Of a DNA stretch of 64,000 nt, positions 23,861-35,174 are shown piece by piece (positions within the stretch are counted from its first letter, which is position 1; the number at the start of each line of letters is the position of its first letter). The translations under genes were made by a program, and so were the position numbers. This DNA comes from Lactuca virosa (lineage: Eukaryota > Streptophyta > Magnoliopsida > Asterales > Asteraceae): contig CAKMRJ010003334.1 in the NCBI GenBank assembly GCA_928212115.1, forward strand, positions 17,432,728 to 17,496,727, in the 5' to 3' direction. Under the pieces are notes generated by a model. It had not been told where the DNA came from. It made no database searches and saw only the letters and a list, made by a program, of their open reading frames with translations.

Positions 23861-24334
23861 TCCATACTATCACGCAAACATACCCCATATGGATAGGGAT
23901 CAAATCGATTGGGTAAGACACCCCGAAAATCTAAAAGTTACAATCCTAAAAAACATGGGATGCAGAAACCCCATGCTCGTTGGCGATGGAAACTCGCAAC
24001 AGGCACTCCAACTCTCCAAAAAGACATATCAAAACTATTACTGAAGGATTGAGACACAAAGGACCGACTTGCAATTGAGTCAAAAAGCACAAGAGCAAGA
24101 AAGGAGTTCACCAAGAAGGTACCTCACAGAAATACAATCATAAGCATACAATAAAATAACTTTACAAAATTATAAATGAAAACATACCAGTAACAACGTA
24201 TGATGCCGCCCTAGCCTCCTCTGTCATGAGCTGAAAGGCATGACCCCTGGCCTTCATTGCCTCAGATCTCCACGTTCTTCCATCTGTAATCCTCAAAGTA
24301 GTCAGGTACTGGGGCCTACTGGCGACAATCCCTC

Positions 24335-25134
24335 ATAAAATGCCCCTCTTTTCCATATTTGTAGCAACCACTAGATGATCGAAAAAGACCCTCATACTTC
24401 TTTCCGCACTTGCCACAAGTACGACCCCTATAACCTCCAGATCATGAATCATCGGGCTTGAACTGCTTTGCTGCAGTTTGTGGCTGCACCGGAGCCTGCC
24501 TCTCGTCCCTCGTATGGATCTCAATCTCAATCTCCCGCCTCCGTACAGAATCCTGAAGCTCGGAGAGGGTACTGTAACGTTGGGTAGACACAAGCTTCTG
24601 AAACTCAGTCTTGAGAATTCTCAAGTACCACGCCATTGGTCTGCTTCGAGGCAGAATACTCATGATAGAAAAGAGCTCTCACAGTAAACATCTTGGTGAA
24701 CTCAGTTACCGAATATGACGTATACCTCAGTGCCAAATACTCCTGATCCAACCTATCTATCTCCCTCTCTCTCTCTACCAAGGGAATATACTCCGTGCGA
24801 AACATCTCCAGAAACTACACCTAAGTAACATCAACCCTCTGCTCTGGAGTATAAGAACCAATCACCAGGGTCCACAAGTCCTTCGTGCCTAGACAAAGAA
24901 GGTTCAGGGCGCACTTGACCTTCCAGTCCTCCAGACAGGAACAAGTGAAAAAGAATCCCTCCACATCAAAAATCCATCTCATAACCCATTCGAACTCCTC
25001 GGGCTTCATGTTGCTGAAGTCTTGGTACTGGAATGAACCTCTCCTCTAAACCCCCGTAACAATAACTATGGTAGCTGCAGCAGCAGCAGCCTCAGACACG
25101 ACGACGTACCACTCATCAAACAACTCAATCATCG
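24335..25134 (-). pseudogene. Element 1 gag, middle and C-terminal part
   Basis: Gag forms the particle shell and packages element RNA. Minus frames in order: 25009-24821 (WIFDVEGFFFTCSCLEDWKV, KCALNLLCLG), 24805-24605 (MFRTEYIPLVEREREIDRLD) and 24663-24442 (LRILKTEFQKLVSTQRYSTL). A zinc knuckle at about 24340-24385 reads CYKYGKEGHFMRDC: the second Cys of the CCHC motif is Tyr. Three frame changes are present. The N-terminus lies beyond element 2, at 32732-32879. Confidence 0.88.
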
Positions 25135-26645
25135 TGTAACACCCATAAAAATCAAGCCAATTTAAAACTTTTTCAAACATCCAAAAGCCATTAGTTATTA
25201 CAAAAATGATTTCAAAATAGCATGTATAATCATCTCATAATCAACATGAGACAGTGCAACCTTAACCCTACCCACACAACATGTCTACATATATAGCTAA
25301 TGGCACATACAGATAATCAAGCAGTAACACAGGTAGTCCTACAGATCTACCTAACTGGCATAGCAAACTAGCATGTATAATCATCTCATAATCAACACGT
25401 AATCAATTACTGGGATATCAAATCCAATGGGTCGGCCTTGGTTCCTTAGATCCCTTAGTATAGTGAGGATAACTCACCTTGCAATGCCGACTGAACCACG
25501 AAATCACGCTCCTGAAATACTGCCCCAAACTCCAACACATATAACCACCAATGATCCATTTCCATAAATACTCATTTACCAAATACCCTCAAGAGTCAAA
25601 CATGGTCAACCTTGGTCAAAGTCCAAGTCAACAGTCAAGGTCAACAGTCCATGTTGACCCAACTCGTCGAGTCCAACTACTGACTCGTCGAGTTCCTCTA
25701 AAACTCAGAAAACCGCGAAAACCCTGAGTCAACTCACCGAGTTTCCCACCAACTCGTCGAGTCTACGCATGTCTAAATGTCGGGAAGAACCCTAACTGAC
25801 TCGTCGAGTCTTCTTACTGAGTCGCCGAGTCCATGCAAAAACCAATACGAAAATCTTCAACCGAATCGTCGAGTCGACCATGCAACTCGTCGAGTCCCAT
25901 TCAGCCCATCACTCATTCAGACGATTTTAAGCTGCTCCAAAGCTCCAAACAGTAGATATAAGCTCCTAGGGTGTTTTTATCACGTAAAGTTGCTTACTTT
26001 ACGTGCATGCAAGGTTCTATGAAGCTAAAACACTCATAACTAGCATTAGGAGAAGGTTTTGGACATGAAGGAGGGCTAAAGCTTGAGGCTTTATGTCCAT
26101 AAGGCCTTGGGAAGTCAAGATCTGAAACTATGCCCTTGTGACAAGCTCAAACCCAAATGTGATCCCTTGCCCTAGAAATGACCATTTCTTTTACCAAAAA
26201 GGGGATCTAAGCAATGAAATGTAAAGGTGGTAGCTTTATACCTCAATCTTGTTGTCACAACACTGGAAAGGCTGGATCCACAAGCTCTTCCTTGTTCCAA
26301 GCTCTGAACTCCTCAATAAATGCTCCAATACACTCTCTTTTGGTCTCACACACTCAAGAATAGAGGCTAGCTAGCTATTAGGGTTCCTCTGGACGATAAG
26401 GTGACAAGGGAGGCTGAGGAGGAAAGTTAAGGGCCTTTAAATAGGGTGCAAACCCTAAAAATTAGGTTTTTCACTTTCCAGCACCTACTTGTCGATTCGG
26501 GTCCTCCAACTCGTCGAGTAGGGTCTAAAACCCACGCAGCTGATTTGGTCTCTACTCGGCGAGTTGGGCCTTCCAACTCGTCGAGTCACCCTTGAAACAT
26601 GACTCTAGAAGCTTTAAACTTATATTGGAAAATCGGGATGTTACA
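25135..26645 (-). repeat. 3' LTR of element 2 (internal deletion)
   Basis: 1,511 bp, TGTAACACCC to GGGATGTTACA. Relative to the partner LTR it lacks about 550 bp after 25218. The junction holds a copy of sequence found at 25370-25396. Dense ACTCGTCGAGT-type palindromes lie at 25660-25910 and 26500-26590. Confidence 0.92.
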
Positions 26646-27075
26646 ACTCTTCCCCACTTAAACTAGGCTTTGTCCTCGAAGCCTGCTGCAGTGCATAAAT
26701 TCGGATAATGCCCTCACACTGCAACCTCCGGCTTCCCAGTCAACTCAAATCCCTCCAGGCACTGCTATTGTACCTTTTCCAAGGTAACTCTTCTCTGTAC
26801 AGGACTCTTACTTTTCCTTTCCAAGACGACCACCTATCTCTCAACTTAATTTCAGCATGCATCAACCTAAGTATCACCCAATGATACCACAACATTCCCG
26901 TTCTACACGCACTTTTGCAACTTGTGAATGATGGAAATCGCCATAATCCGGCTAAGCTCCTCCAAAAGGCCTAATCTATCTGCCACTTTGCCAATCCTGG
27001 CAATAATCCTGACGACTCGAAGAATTGGGGACTCATCATCCCCCTTCCTTCATGAAGCGAATCATCCCTGTGCTG
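26646..27075 (-). pseudogene. Element 2 polypurine tract and integrase-tail remnant
   Basis: Next to the LTR the minus strand reads AAGTGGGGAAGAGT (polypurine tract). The following 400 bp correspond by order and wording to the integrase C-terminus/chromodomain DNA of element 1 (compare GAATGATGGAAATC, AATCCGGCTAAGCTCCTCC and CTTTGCCAATCCTGGCAAT with 20955-21050) but contain no usable frame. Confidence 0.65.
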
Positions 27076-28200
27076 ACAGGATAATGCGTCCTTTAGCTCC
27101 CGAAACAACTCACATACACAACCAGCTAACTAGCATGAACACTCATACCTGGCCCAATCTGCCTTGGGCTGGAATACCAGGCATGCCTACGACGGATCCA
27201 TTCATCCCTAGGATGGAATACCCTCGTATCACACACGTGTTTGGCCTAATCAACCCTCGGGTTGGATTACCAAGCATGTCAGGTCCAATCAATCCTAGGG
27301 TCCGGTCATCCTCAAGATGGAATAACCTAGATTAGAATACCTCTATGAACATAACTCAGGTCTACTTATAACTTGAGATCCAAGGATCTATCTTTGCGTC
27401 TCATCCTTAATCCTCTGATTTGCCACAACCGAGGACAACCCACCCGAATCTCAACAATACATCCATTCCGAACGCGCTCTAACAAGAGACATAACCATCA
27501 TAATCTCTATGCCCACAGCCTATGATTGGAATACCCTTACATGGTCCTCAGCATAGGTCTGGATTGCTTCTGAGTCCACAGCATGAGTCTGGTATGCCCT
27601 CTCCGGCCCTCAGGTCATGACTGGAATGCTCCCGATAACCTATCGACACTGCTGTCGTCACTTCAGTTGCCCAACACTCCATCCTGGAGATACTCACCTC
27701 CTTCATTGCCTAAGAAGGCCTAATCCATGTCGTTCACAACATCAACAAGTGCCAAAGTACTGAAACCTCACCATACACTATCCACTTGTAAAACAAGTTG
27801 CTACCCCAAGAGTTTCCAAGCTCTCATTCATAACCACCGACAATCCCCAAGGACATTCTATAATCAGCTAGCATAAGTAACATATAGTCCTACGGGGTTG
27901 TTGTCACCAAGCAACATGCTCAATACCCGAAATAAATCTAACAAAGTACATACACAGTCTTCAACATGACCGGACCGCCTCACCGAGCCTTCATCCTATC
28001 TGGACCACTCTCAGAACCTTCAGCATGTCTGGACCGCCTCTCCGGGCCTTCAGCCTATCTGGACCATTCTCTGAACCTTCGGCCTGACTGGTTTGCCCCG
28101 ATGGGCCTGCAGTCTATCCAGACCGCCCTAAGTCGATTGAGCATAACCCTGGACCCATCATGGTTCCTTCTCCCATATAGTTAGTTCTCCTCCACTTGGG
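27076..28200 (-). repeat. Element 2 interior, tandem LTR-like blocks
   Basis: No coding domain. 27510-27620 has units of the form CCACAGCATGAGTCTGGTATG, also seen in the element 2 LTR. 27960-28135 has units of the form GCCTTCAGCCTATCTGGACC, seen in the LTR of element 1. The short plus-strand frames here are rejected. Confidence 0.6.
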
Positions 28201-28460
28201 GTTTCGAACTCCTGATCTAATCCATAGACTGTAATCACGGCCTAACTCTGGAACTCATGTTGATCGTCCACCCTCCGTGGTATGATCCCTGACTCGCGTA
28301 TCCACCACATACGCTAAATAGCCCGCACACCCGTGCTGAAAGTACTGTCGAGCCCTGGCAGCTAAACAAAACCCTCAATGGCTGATGCTCCATCTAAGAA
28401 TTCCCAATTCTCCCCCACTTAGGGTACTTACCACTACCCACTGGTGGTGAAGCTGCTACG
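28200..28460 (-). pseudogene. Element 2 protease-linker remnant
   Basis: The minus-strand DNA at 28310-28380 matches the block that in elements 1 and 5 encodes CFVARARQYLQHGC / CSTARARQSFQQGC (compare CAGTACTTTCAGCACGGGTG). Only scraps remain and no catalytic motif is left. Confidence 0.5.
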
Positions 28461-28760
28461 CGACTTAACCGTCCCAATTGAGTATTACCATACTTAACCT
28501 TAGAGGGGTTAACCCACGCAAGACGATCCTCCCGATGCGAAGTAACCGAACCTCAAGAGAATCCTGAATTCCTGTTGATGACCTCTGAATTTCTAAATTA
28601 CGACCTCTCATCCTAAACTGGCGATTCTCTATCCTAACTTCTTATCGTCGAATGCATCTCTAGATCCTAACCATCTACAATCCCTTGACAATAAATTCCA
28701 ACTAACATCTCCTATGTCCTAATAACTTATGCATAAAGAAAACGAAAGCTCCTAATACAA

Positions 28761-29829
28761 TCATAAACAAATAGATAGGAGAAAGAACATATCGGTCGCC
28801 ACATCAGGTATTGTCCTGGCCTCCTCGACTGTAAGCTGGAAGGCGCGTCCTTGAGCCTTCGGAGGCTCTGCTCTACCCTGGCCCCCGCCAGTAATCCTCA
28901 GGGTAGCTGGCGCTGGAGCCTGCACCGGCCTGGCAGCTAGTAGGGGCACTAGGCCTTCATATGGCCCACCTGCTCATAATGGTAACAAAGCCTGACACCA
29001 GCCCTTGGAGTCGGATGCCTACAATCTTTCGTGATGTGACCCTCCTTGCCACACTTGTGGCATCCTGAAGAAGATCGGCAAACCCCATCATGCACCTTGC
29101 CGCACTTCACACAAGTGCGACCCCTCTGACTTTCCTGTCTGTAATCAGCGGCCCTAAACCTTTTCGGCGCAGGCTGTGACTGCATCGGGGCCTGTCTCTG
29201 CTCTCTCAGCTGAAGCACAATATCCAACTCACGCTCCCTGGTGGCCTCCTGTAAATCTAGTAAAGTATCACATCTCTGCATGGACACGAACTGTCTGATG
29301 TCCGTCTTGAGAATACTCAGATAACAAGTCATCTAAGCCTGCTCGGATGCAACTCCGGGCAAAACATCGCCCTCTCAGTAAACATGCGGGTGATCTCCGT
29401 CACCGACTCTGAATCCTGTCGTAGATCCAAAAACTCATGCGCCAGTCTCTCCCACTCAACCCGCGGAATGTAACGAGTACGGAACATCTCCCTGGTCCCA
29501 AGTAATTGCAGCCCTCTGCTCATCAGAATATGTCCCAGTAACAAGTCCCAGTACTAGAAAGATCGACCACCTCCTCCCCCTGCTGACGTTACAGCTGTTG
29601 AAGCTGTTGCAGCAGTCGTCTCAGCAATGGTTGTGTAGCACTCGTCGAAATACTCAACCATGGCGGTCTTGTTAGACCCAAACATCTCCAGAATCTGACC
29701 CCGGACAATCTCGATCACCTCCTCCCGAATGATCTCACTGACACGATCCTCTGACAATGCTGGCCTATCCTGGCTGCCAGCTCCCGATCCTAACCCGGAT
29801 CCGATCTCAAGACGTCTCGTAACCACCAT
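28761..29829 (-). pseudogene. Element 2 gag with central deletion
   Basis: The minus-strand start at 29829 begins MVVTRRLEIGSGLGSG, typical for this gag group. Frames follow at 29544-29329 (REMFRTRYIPRVEWERLAHE, SESVTEITRMFTERAMF), 29332-28949 (LSILKTDIRQFVSMQRCDTL and the intact zinc knuckle CHKCGKEGHITKDC) and 28949-28761 (APATLRITGGGQGRAEPPKA, AFQLTVEEARTIPDV). A second knuckle-like motif has YHYEQVGH, with one Cys lost. Between GGGGRSF and the LVTGTYSDEQRAAIT region (readable in another frame) about 50-60 residues are missing. This removes much of the conserved core, so it is not functional as is. Confidence 0.9.
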
Positions 29830-29943
29830 TCCGATAATACATTAGAGAGTTCTCGGATAATCCATGCAATAACAGGGAACCACTCCCAACTAAACCCCAG
29901 GGGTTGTGACTTCCTTGCTACGCGTATGGGTCCTATGCTTTCA

Positions 29944-29963
29944 GTAGTACGGGCCCATACTAC
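29944..29963 (-). promoter_or_regulatory. Self-complementary leader motif, element 2
   Basis: In transcript sense it reads GUAGUAUGGGCCCGUACUAC: all 20 bases pair with themselves in inverse, using U-G pairs flanking the GGGCCC core. It lies 115 nt upstream of the gag start. The same motif sits at nearly the same distance in elements 1, 3 and 5. Confidence 0.6.
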
Positions 29964-30596
29964 CTTCCACACCTACCCATATTTGTCTCAAGTATCACCA
30001 CAACACCCTAACCATATACATAAACATATCGAATGCTCAATCCTCACTCCTAGAGGAATACTAAATATCTCATACAGTCCTACCGACCTCGCACAACCCA
30101 CCTATGAAACTTCCACCAACCATGCAGCACTATTGTATGCTAGTCATACATAACGTTGGACCCTATAGACTTTCGAATACCTGATCCTACCCTAAGCCCT
30201 TCATCAGACAAGAACAAGAAATAAGGCCAAACCAAACATTCTAGGGCTATAAGATCTTAATTATGTACGGTCGTGATGCATACACTAAGCAACTACAGTA
30301 ATGATGTCAATTTCATACAGTGAAAACCCTAGGCTACCAGGCATCATACAATCAGGCAATTCTATCATGCAATTCCTGAAGATCCCTAGCCTAGTACTCT
30401 TATGCTATTCTAACATATCACAATATCAAATAATTGTATGGTATTTTGGGGTCTACTTACTGGCTCCGGCTGATCGTACACTCTGCATCCTCCTTTTCTT
30501 ATTTTGAAAACCATTTAAAATTTATTTTGAAAAAAATATTTTCCTTAGTTTGAGACTGGATTCACACGAGTGTTCCTCCAATTCACTCAAACCAAG

Positions 30597-30611
30597 GCTC
30601 TGATACCAACT
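30597..30611 (-). other. Primer binding site of element 2
   Basis: The minus strand reads TGGTATCAGAGC three bases after the 5' LTR, complementary to the 3' end of initiator tRNA-Met, the usual primer for plant LTR elements. Confidence 0.92.
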
Positions 30612-32726
30612 TGTAACACCCATAAAAATCAAGCCAATTTAAAACTTTTTCAAACATTCAAAAGCCAATAGTTATTACAAAAATGATTTCAAAATAGTTT
30701 AGTATAAGAGTATCCCAGAAACCATATGTCCAATTCATGAGGATGTGTACGATCACGTCTTCCCCTTGCCGAAACATCTGGAGCACCTGAAACAATAAAC
30801 TGAAACCGTAAGCACACAGCTTAGTGAGTTCCCCAAAAATACCGATACATAACAAACAGTACACATAATAACAGCATGTAATGGGTCCACAACTCTACAA
30901 TCTGCATTACCCCCTAGGCCCACAGTGTGAGTCTGGCTTGCCTTTCGAACCCATAGCTCACATCTGGCTTGCCTCCGAGCCCACAGCATAAGTCTGGTTT
31001 GTTGTCGAGCCCACAGCTTATGACTGGCTTGCACCCTGCAGTCCTAAGACTGAAATATAACTGATCAGGCCTCAGTGCGAGTCTGGCATGCTCCCATGGC
31101 CCTCAGCCCGCAACTGGAATGCTCTAATACGCTTAAGCCCTCAGTACGAGTCTGGTGTACCACTCGGTCCTCAGCTCGTATCTGGTATGCTAATGAGTCC
31201 TCAGTATGAGACTGGTATGCCTTCCCGGTCCGTAGCTCATATCTGGCATACTCCAGGGTTTGTTGGTCACCGCACGAGACAGTGCAACCTCAACCCTACC
31301 CACACAACATGTCTACATATACAGCTAATGGCACATACAGATAATCAAGCAGTAACACAGGTAGTCCTACAGATCTACCTAACTGGAATATCAAACTAGC
31401 ATGTATAATCATCTCATAATTAACACGTAATCAACTATTGGGATATCAAATCCAATGGGTCGGCATTGGTGACTTAGATCCCTTAGTATAGTGAGGATAA
31501 CTCACCTTGCAATGCCGACTGAACCACGAAATCACGCTCCCGAAAATACTGCCCCAAACTCCAACACCTATAACCACCAATGATCCATTTCCATAAATAC
31601 TCATTTACCAAATACCCTCAAGAGTCAAACATGGTCAACCCTGGTCAAAGTCCAAGTCAACAGTCAAGGTCAACAGTCCATGTTGACCCAACTCGTCGAG
31701 TCCAACTACTGACTCGTCGAGTTCCTCTAAAACTCAGAAAACCGCGAAAACCCTTAGTCAACTCACCGAGTTTCCCACCAACTCGTCGAGTCTACGCATG
31801 TCTAAATGTCGGGAAGAACCCTAACTGACTCGTCGAGTCTTCTTACTGAGTCGCCGAGTCCATGCAAAAACCAATACGAAAATCTTCAACCGAATCGTCG
31901 AGTCGACCATGCAACTCGTCGAGTCCCATTCAGCCCATCACTCATTCAGACGATTTTAAGCTGCTCCAAAGCTCCAAACAGTAGATCTAAGCTCCTAGGG
32001 TGTTTTTATCACGTAAAGTTGCTTACTTTACGTGCATGCAAGGTTCTATGAAGCTAAAACACTCATAACTAGCATTAGGAGAAGGTTTTGGACATGAAGG
32101 AGGGCTAAAGCTTGAGGCTTTATGTCCATAAGGCCTTGGGAAGTCAAGATCTGAAACTATGCCCTTGTGACAAGCTCAAACCCAAATGTGATCCCTTGCC
32201 CTAGAAATGACCATTTCTTTTACCAAAAAGGGGGATCTAAGCAATGAAATGTAAAGGTGGTAGCTTTATACCTCAATCTTGTTGTCACAACACTGGAAAG
32301 GCTGGATCTACAAGCTCTTCCTTGTTCCAAGCTCTTAACTCCTCAAGAAATGCTCCAATACACTCTCTTTTGGTCTCACACACTCAAGAATAGAGGCTAG
32401 CTAGCTATTAGGGTTTCTCTGGACGTCAAGGTGACAAGGGAGGCTGAGGAGGAAAGTTAAGGGCCTTTAAATAGGGTGCAAACCCTAAAAATTAAGGTTT
32501 TCACTTTCCAGCACCTACTAGTCGAGTCGGGTCCTCCAACTCGTCGAGAGAAACCGTAATAGCTAGCTAGCCTCTATTCTTGAGTGTGTGAGACCAAAAG
32601 AGGGTCTAAAACCCACGCGGCTGATTTGGTCTCTACTCGGTGAGTTGGGCCTTCGAACTCGTCGAGTCGCCCTTGAAACATGACTCTAGAAGCTTTAAAC
32701 TTATATCGGAAAATCGGGATGTTACA
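30612..32726 (-). repeat. 5' LTR of element 2
   Basis: 2,115 bp, the fuller copy. It carries a tandem block at 30900-31260 of units built on CCxCAGCxxxxxTCTGG, ACTCGTCGAGT-type palindromes at 31690-31930 and 32520-32670, and at 32547-32602 an inverted copy of 32365-32420 that the other LTR lacks. Confidence 0.92.
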
Positions 32727-32731
32727 CATCG

Positions 32732-32879
32732 CAGTCTTGATAGTCCCAAAAACCTCCAAGATGGCACCCCAAATAGTCGTGGCCACCTTAGTGGCGATCA
32801 ACTCGTGAATGTCATCATCTATGAATAATGGTCTCTCTGGGAAGATAGCTCCTGATCTGGAACCTCTCGTGTACACCAT
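32732..32879 (-). pseudogene. Element 1 gag N-terminus
   Basis: The minus frame starting at 32879 with MVYTRGSRSGAIFPERPLFI and continuing DDDIHELIATKVATTIWGAI, LEVFGTIKTAM ends at the element 2 insertion. It continues in sense on the far side at 25134 (IELFDEWYVVVSEAAAAAA). This proves that both pieces were one gag before element 2 inserted. Confidence 0.88.
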
Positions 32880-32962
32880 ACCGAAAATGAACCAAATATA
32901 TTAGAAACGTCATAATTCATGCTATTACAACCATTATAGAAAACTAAACCCTCAGGGTTTGT

Positions 32963-33128
32963 GACTTCCTTGCTATGTGTACGAGTCATGTGCTTCCAGT
33001 AGTACGGGCCCATACTATCTTCCACACCGACCTGTATTTGTCTCTGACTTCCTTGCTATGTGTACAAGTCATGTGCTTCCAGTAGTACGGGCCCATACTA
33101 TCTTCCACACCTACCTGTATTTGTCTCA
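32963..33128 (-). repeat. 83 bp tandem duplication in element 1 leader
   Basis: Two copies (32963-33045, 33046-33128), differing at very few bases. Each contains the GGGCCC-centred self-complementary motif (32999-33018 and 33082-33101), the first 120 nt upstream of the gag start. Confidence 0.9.
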
Positions 33129-33745
33129 ATGGATCATTACAGACCACCCGAATACAAAAACCTACAAGTAGGATACGCATACATCCTTGACTCACTCTCT
33201 CGAGAGTGGCTGGTCATCCCTCAAGGTGGCCTGCTACAATCACACTCACTCATGAAACTTCCACCAAACCTGCAGTAGCTCGTGCATGCTAATCATACAA
33301 AACACTAGATTTCATAGACAGTCGAATACTTGATTCTAACCTAAGCCCAAAAACAGACAAGGAACAATAAATAAGGCGAAATCAAACATTCTCAAGCTAT
33401 AACATCTTAGGGGCTGTTTGGCAGGATCTGAATTTTTAAGAGATCTGAATTTCTAAGAGTGTTTGAAATTTTAAGAGCTAAATGTTTAACATGTTGTTTG
33501 GTTGGGACCTTTGAATTGTTATGCTGAATTATTAAAACAACTATTTTACCCTTCTATTTTTTTATTGAATTCAAGTGTTTATTTATAAAATAACCTAATC
33601 AATTTCTAAAATAAGTATAAAAAAATATAAACACGATATAAAATCCAAATTTAGCATAAATCAAAATTAAACACAAATCCAAATCAAACATAAATATTTT
33701 TAAATCCAAAAAATAAGACTAAAATCCAAATAAAATCCTACAAAT

Positions 33746-33850
33746 TTAATTGGACCCCAATTGATTTGCAATATGGTCACGTAAATTATCCATGTATTCG
33801 TTGCCTTGTGAACCCCATTCTATATCGTGTAAGTTTTAGCCATCATTATC
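33746..33850 (-). pseudogene. Possible Harbinger transposase C-terminus
   Basis: The minus frame reads LHDIEWGSQGNEYMDNLRDH then IANQLGSN and a stop. A short tail of this style (Leu-Arg-x-x-Ile-Ala) ends many plant PIF/Harbinger transposases. An in-frame stop lies just upstream. Assignment rests on a short match and on the terminal repeats of the host element. Confidence 0.4.
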
Positions 33851-34499
33851 TCCCTCTCGTGCTTGACCCGTATTCTCCCATTTCTTTCATCAATTCAACA
33901 AACAAATGCATGTTTTAGCAACAATTTAAGCATTGCAAATGCACATTTTCAACAACAATTTAAGCAATGCAAAGGCACATTTTTAGCAACAATTTCAACA
34001 AAACAAATGCACAATTCAACAAAAGTAATGCATATTTCATGATAACAACAAGAACATATATGATTTCAGCATAACATCAAACACAAATATGATTTCAGCA
34101 TCAACATTTCAGCATCACATCAACAAATATGATTTCAATATTTCAGCATAACATAAATATGATTTTAGTAAATCATATCAATTATTTACAAATATCATAT
34201 CCACTGAACACATAATAATCAAGCATAAAATACAGAAAATAGTTTTGAACATGAAAAAATTGAAAAAATTAGAAAAAAAAAATTGATTTGAACAAAAAAA
34301 GAGATAAACTATCGATTGGAACTCGAGTTTGAAGAGAAATCGATTTTTTAGATGAACAAGAGAAAGTTGATTTCGTTTATTTCAGACCATACCCTTCATA
34401 AAAACAGAAAAAATATCGATTTTGGGGAAAAGAAGGAAGAAATAAACCTGGTTTGTCGGAGACGGATACGAAAGCGTCGTTCTAGACGGTGATGACGAC

Positions 34500-34715
34500 G
34501 TTGAGGTGCAGCAGCGGCGTTGCAGGAGGAGTCGTCGGCGAATATGGTGGTGAAGGGAAGAAGAACGCACAGAGGGAGGAGAAGAGGAGGAAAGAACGAC
34601 GGTGGCGGCGACGTTGGGGTGCAGCGGCGGCGTTGCAGGCGGCGTCGTCGGCTAGCAGCGTCGTCGGCCAATCTGGTGGTGAAGGGAAGAAGAACACATA
34701 TAAGGAGGAGAAAAG
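34500..34715. repeat. GC-rich ~110 bp tandem duplication in the PIF element
   Basis: GGTGCAGCAGCGGCGTTGCA ... GGTGGTGAAGGGAAGAAGAA at 34505-34595 recurs at 34616-34715. It is much GC-richer than the rest of the element. It yields overlapping Arg/Ala-rich frames on both strands, none with a known domain. Confidence 0.75.
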
Positions 34716-34952
34716 GAGGCGTTGTTTTGGTAAAGGGTCGATCGTTTAGGGCATAATAGGAACGCGTGTGTTTTTTTAAAATTCAGATGTTGTTTAATAT
34801 CTGAAAAATTAAGAGGTATTAACAACTTTAAGAGGTAAAAAATAAGATGCAAACAAACAATATGAATCTGAATTTTTAAGACATTGCCTCTTAATTTTGC
34901 AATTAAGAGGTAAACAAACAGGGCCTTAGTTATATACAACTATGATTAACAC

Positions 34953-35116
34953 CATGGGGGGCTTTGAGGGAGGGCAAAGTGGGCAGCTGCACAGGGCCCA
35001 ATTTTTTTCATTATATATTTTTATTTAAAAATAAAAAATTATAATAAAGATAAGGGCCTTTTTTTCTTGTTCGTCCTGGGCCTTTGAGAATATTTACTTT
35101 TTCAGGACCGGCTCTG
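34953..35116. mobile_element. hAT-type MITE, 164 bp
   Basis: Perfect 8 bp duplications ATTAACAC (34945-34952 and 35117-35124) flank CATGGGGGGCTTTGAGG at the left and CAGGACCGGCTCTG at the right. The inverse of the right end, CAGAGCCGGTCCTG, is a common plant hAT terminus. Confidence 0.88.
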
Positions 35117-35174
35117 ATTAACACACTAAGCAACTACATTGATGATGTCAATTACATCTAACATACAATAAATT

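Larger units (their letters stand above)
25135..32726 (-). mobile_element. Element 2: gag-bearing gypsy element without RT, minus
   Basis: Inserted in the gag of element 1 with a perfect CATCG duplication (25130-25134 and 32727-32731). LTRs are 25135-26645 (3') and 30612-32726 (5'). PBS, leader, gag, a short protease-linker remnant and an integrase-tail remnant can be seen. No RT, RNase H or integrase core was found in the 4 kb interior, so it is non-autonomous. Inner tandem blocks resemble the LTR repeats of element 1 (27960-28135) and of element 2 itself (27510-27620). Confidence 0.93.
33410..34925. mobile_element. PIF/Harbinger-type DNA transposon, decayed
   Basis: 1,516 bp between TTA duplications (33407-33409 and 34926-34928), with ends GGGGCTGTTTG and CAAACAGGGCC, which are PIF/Harbinger features. 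Subterminal ATCTGAATTTTTAAG motifs recur in inverse orientation at both ends. It sits in the leader of element 1; the leader resumes at once with GTTATATAC. Coding capacity is almost lost. Confidence 0.85.

Noticed and set aside
34396..34756. Arg/Ala-rich open frames on both strands
   Set aside because: Low-complexity GC-rich duplication; several frames open at once, none with a known domain.
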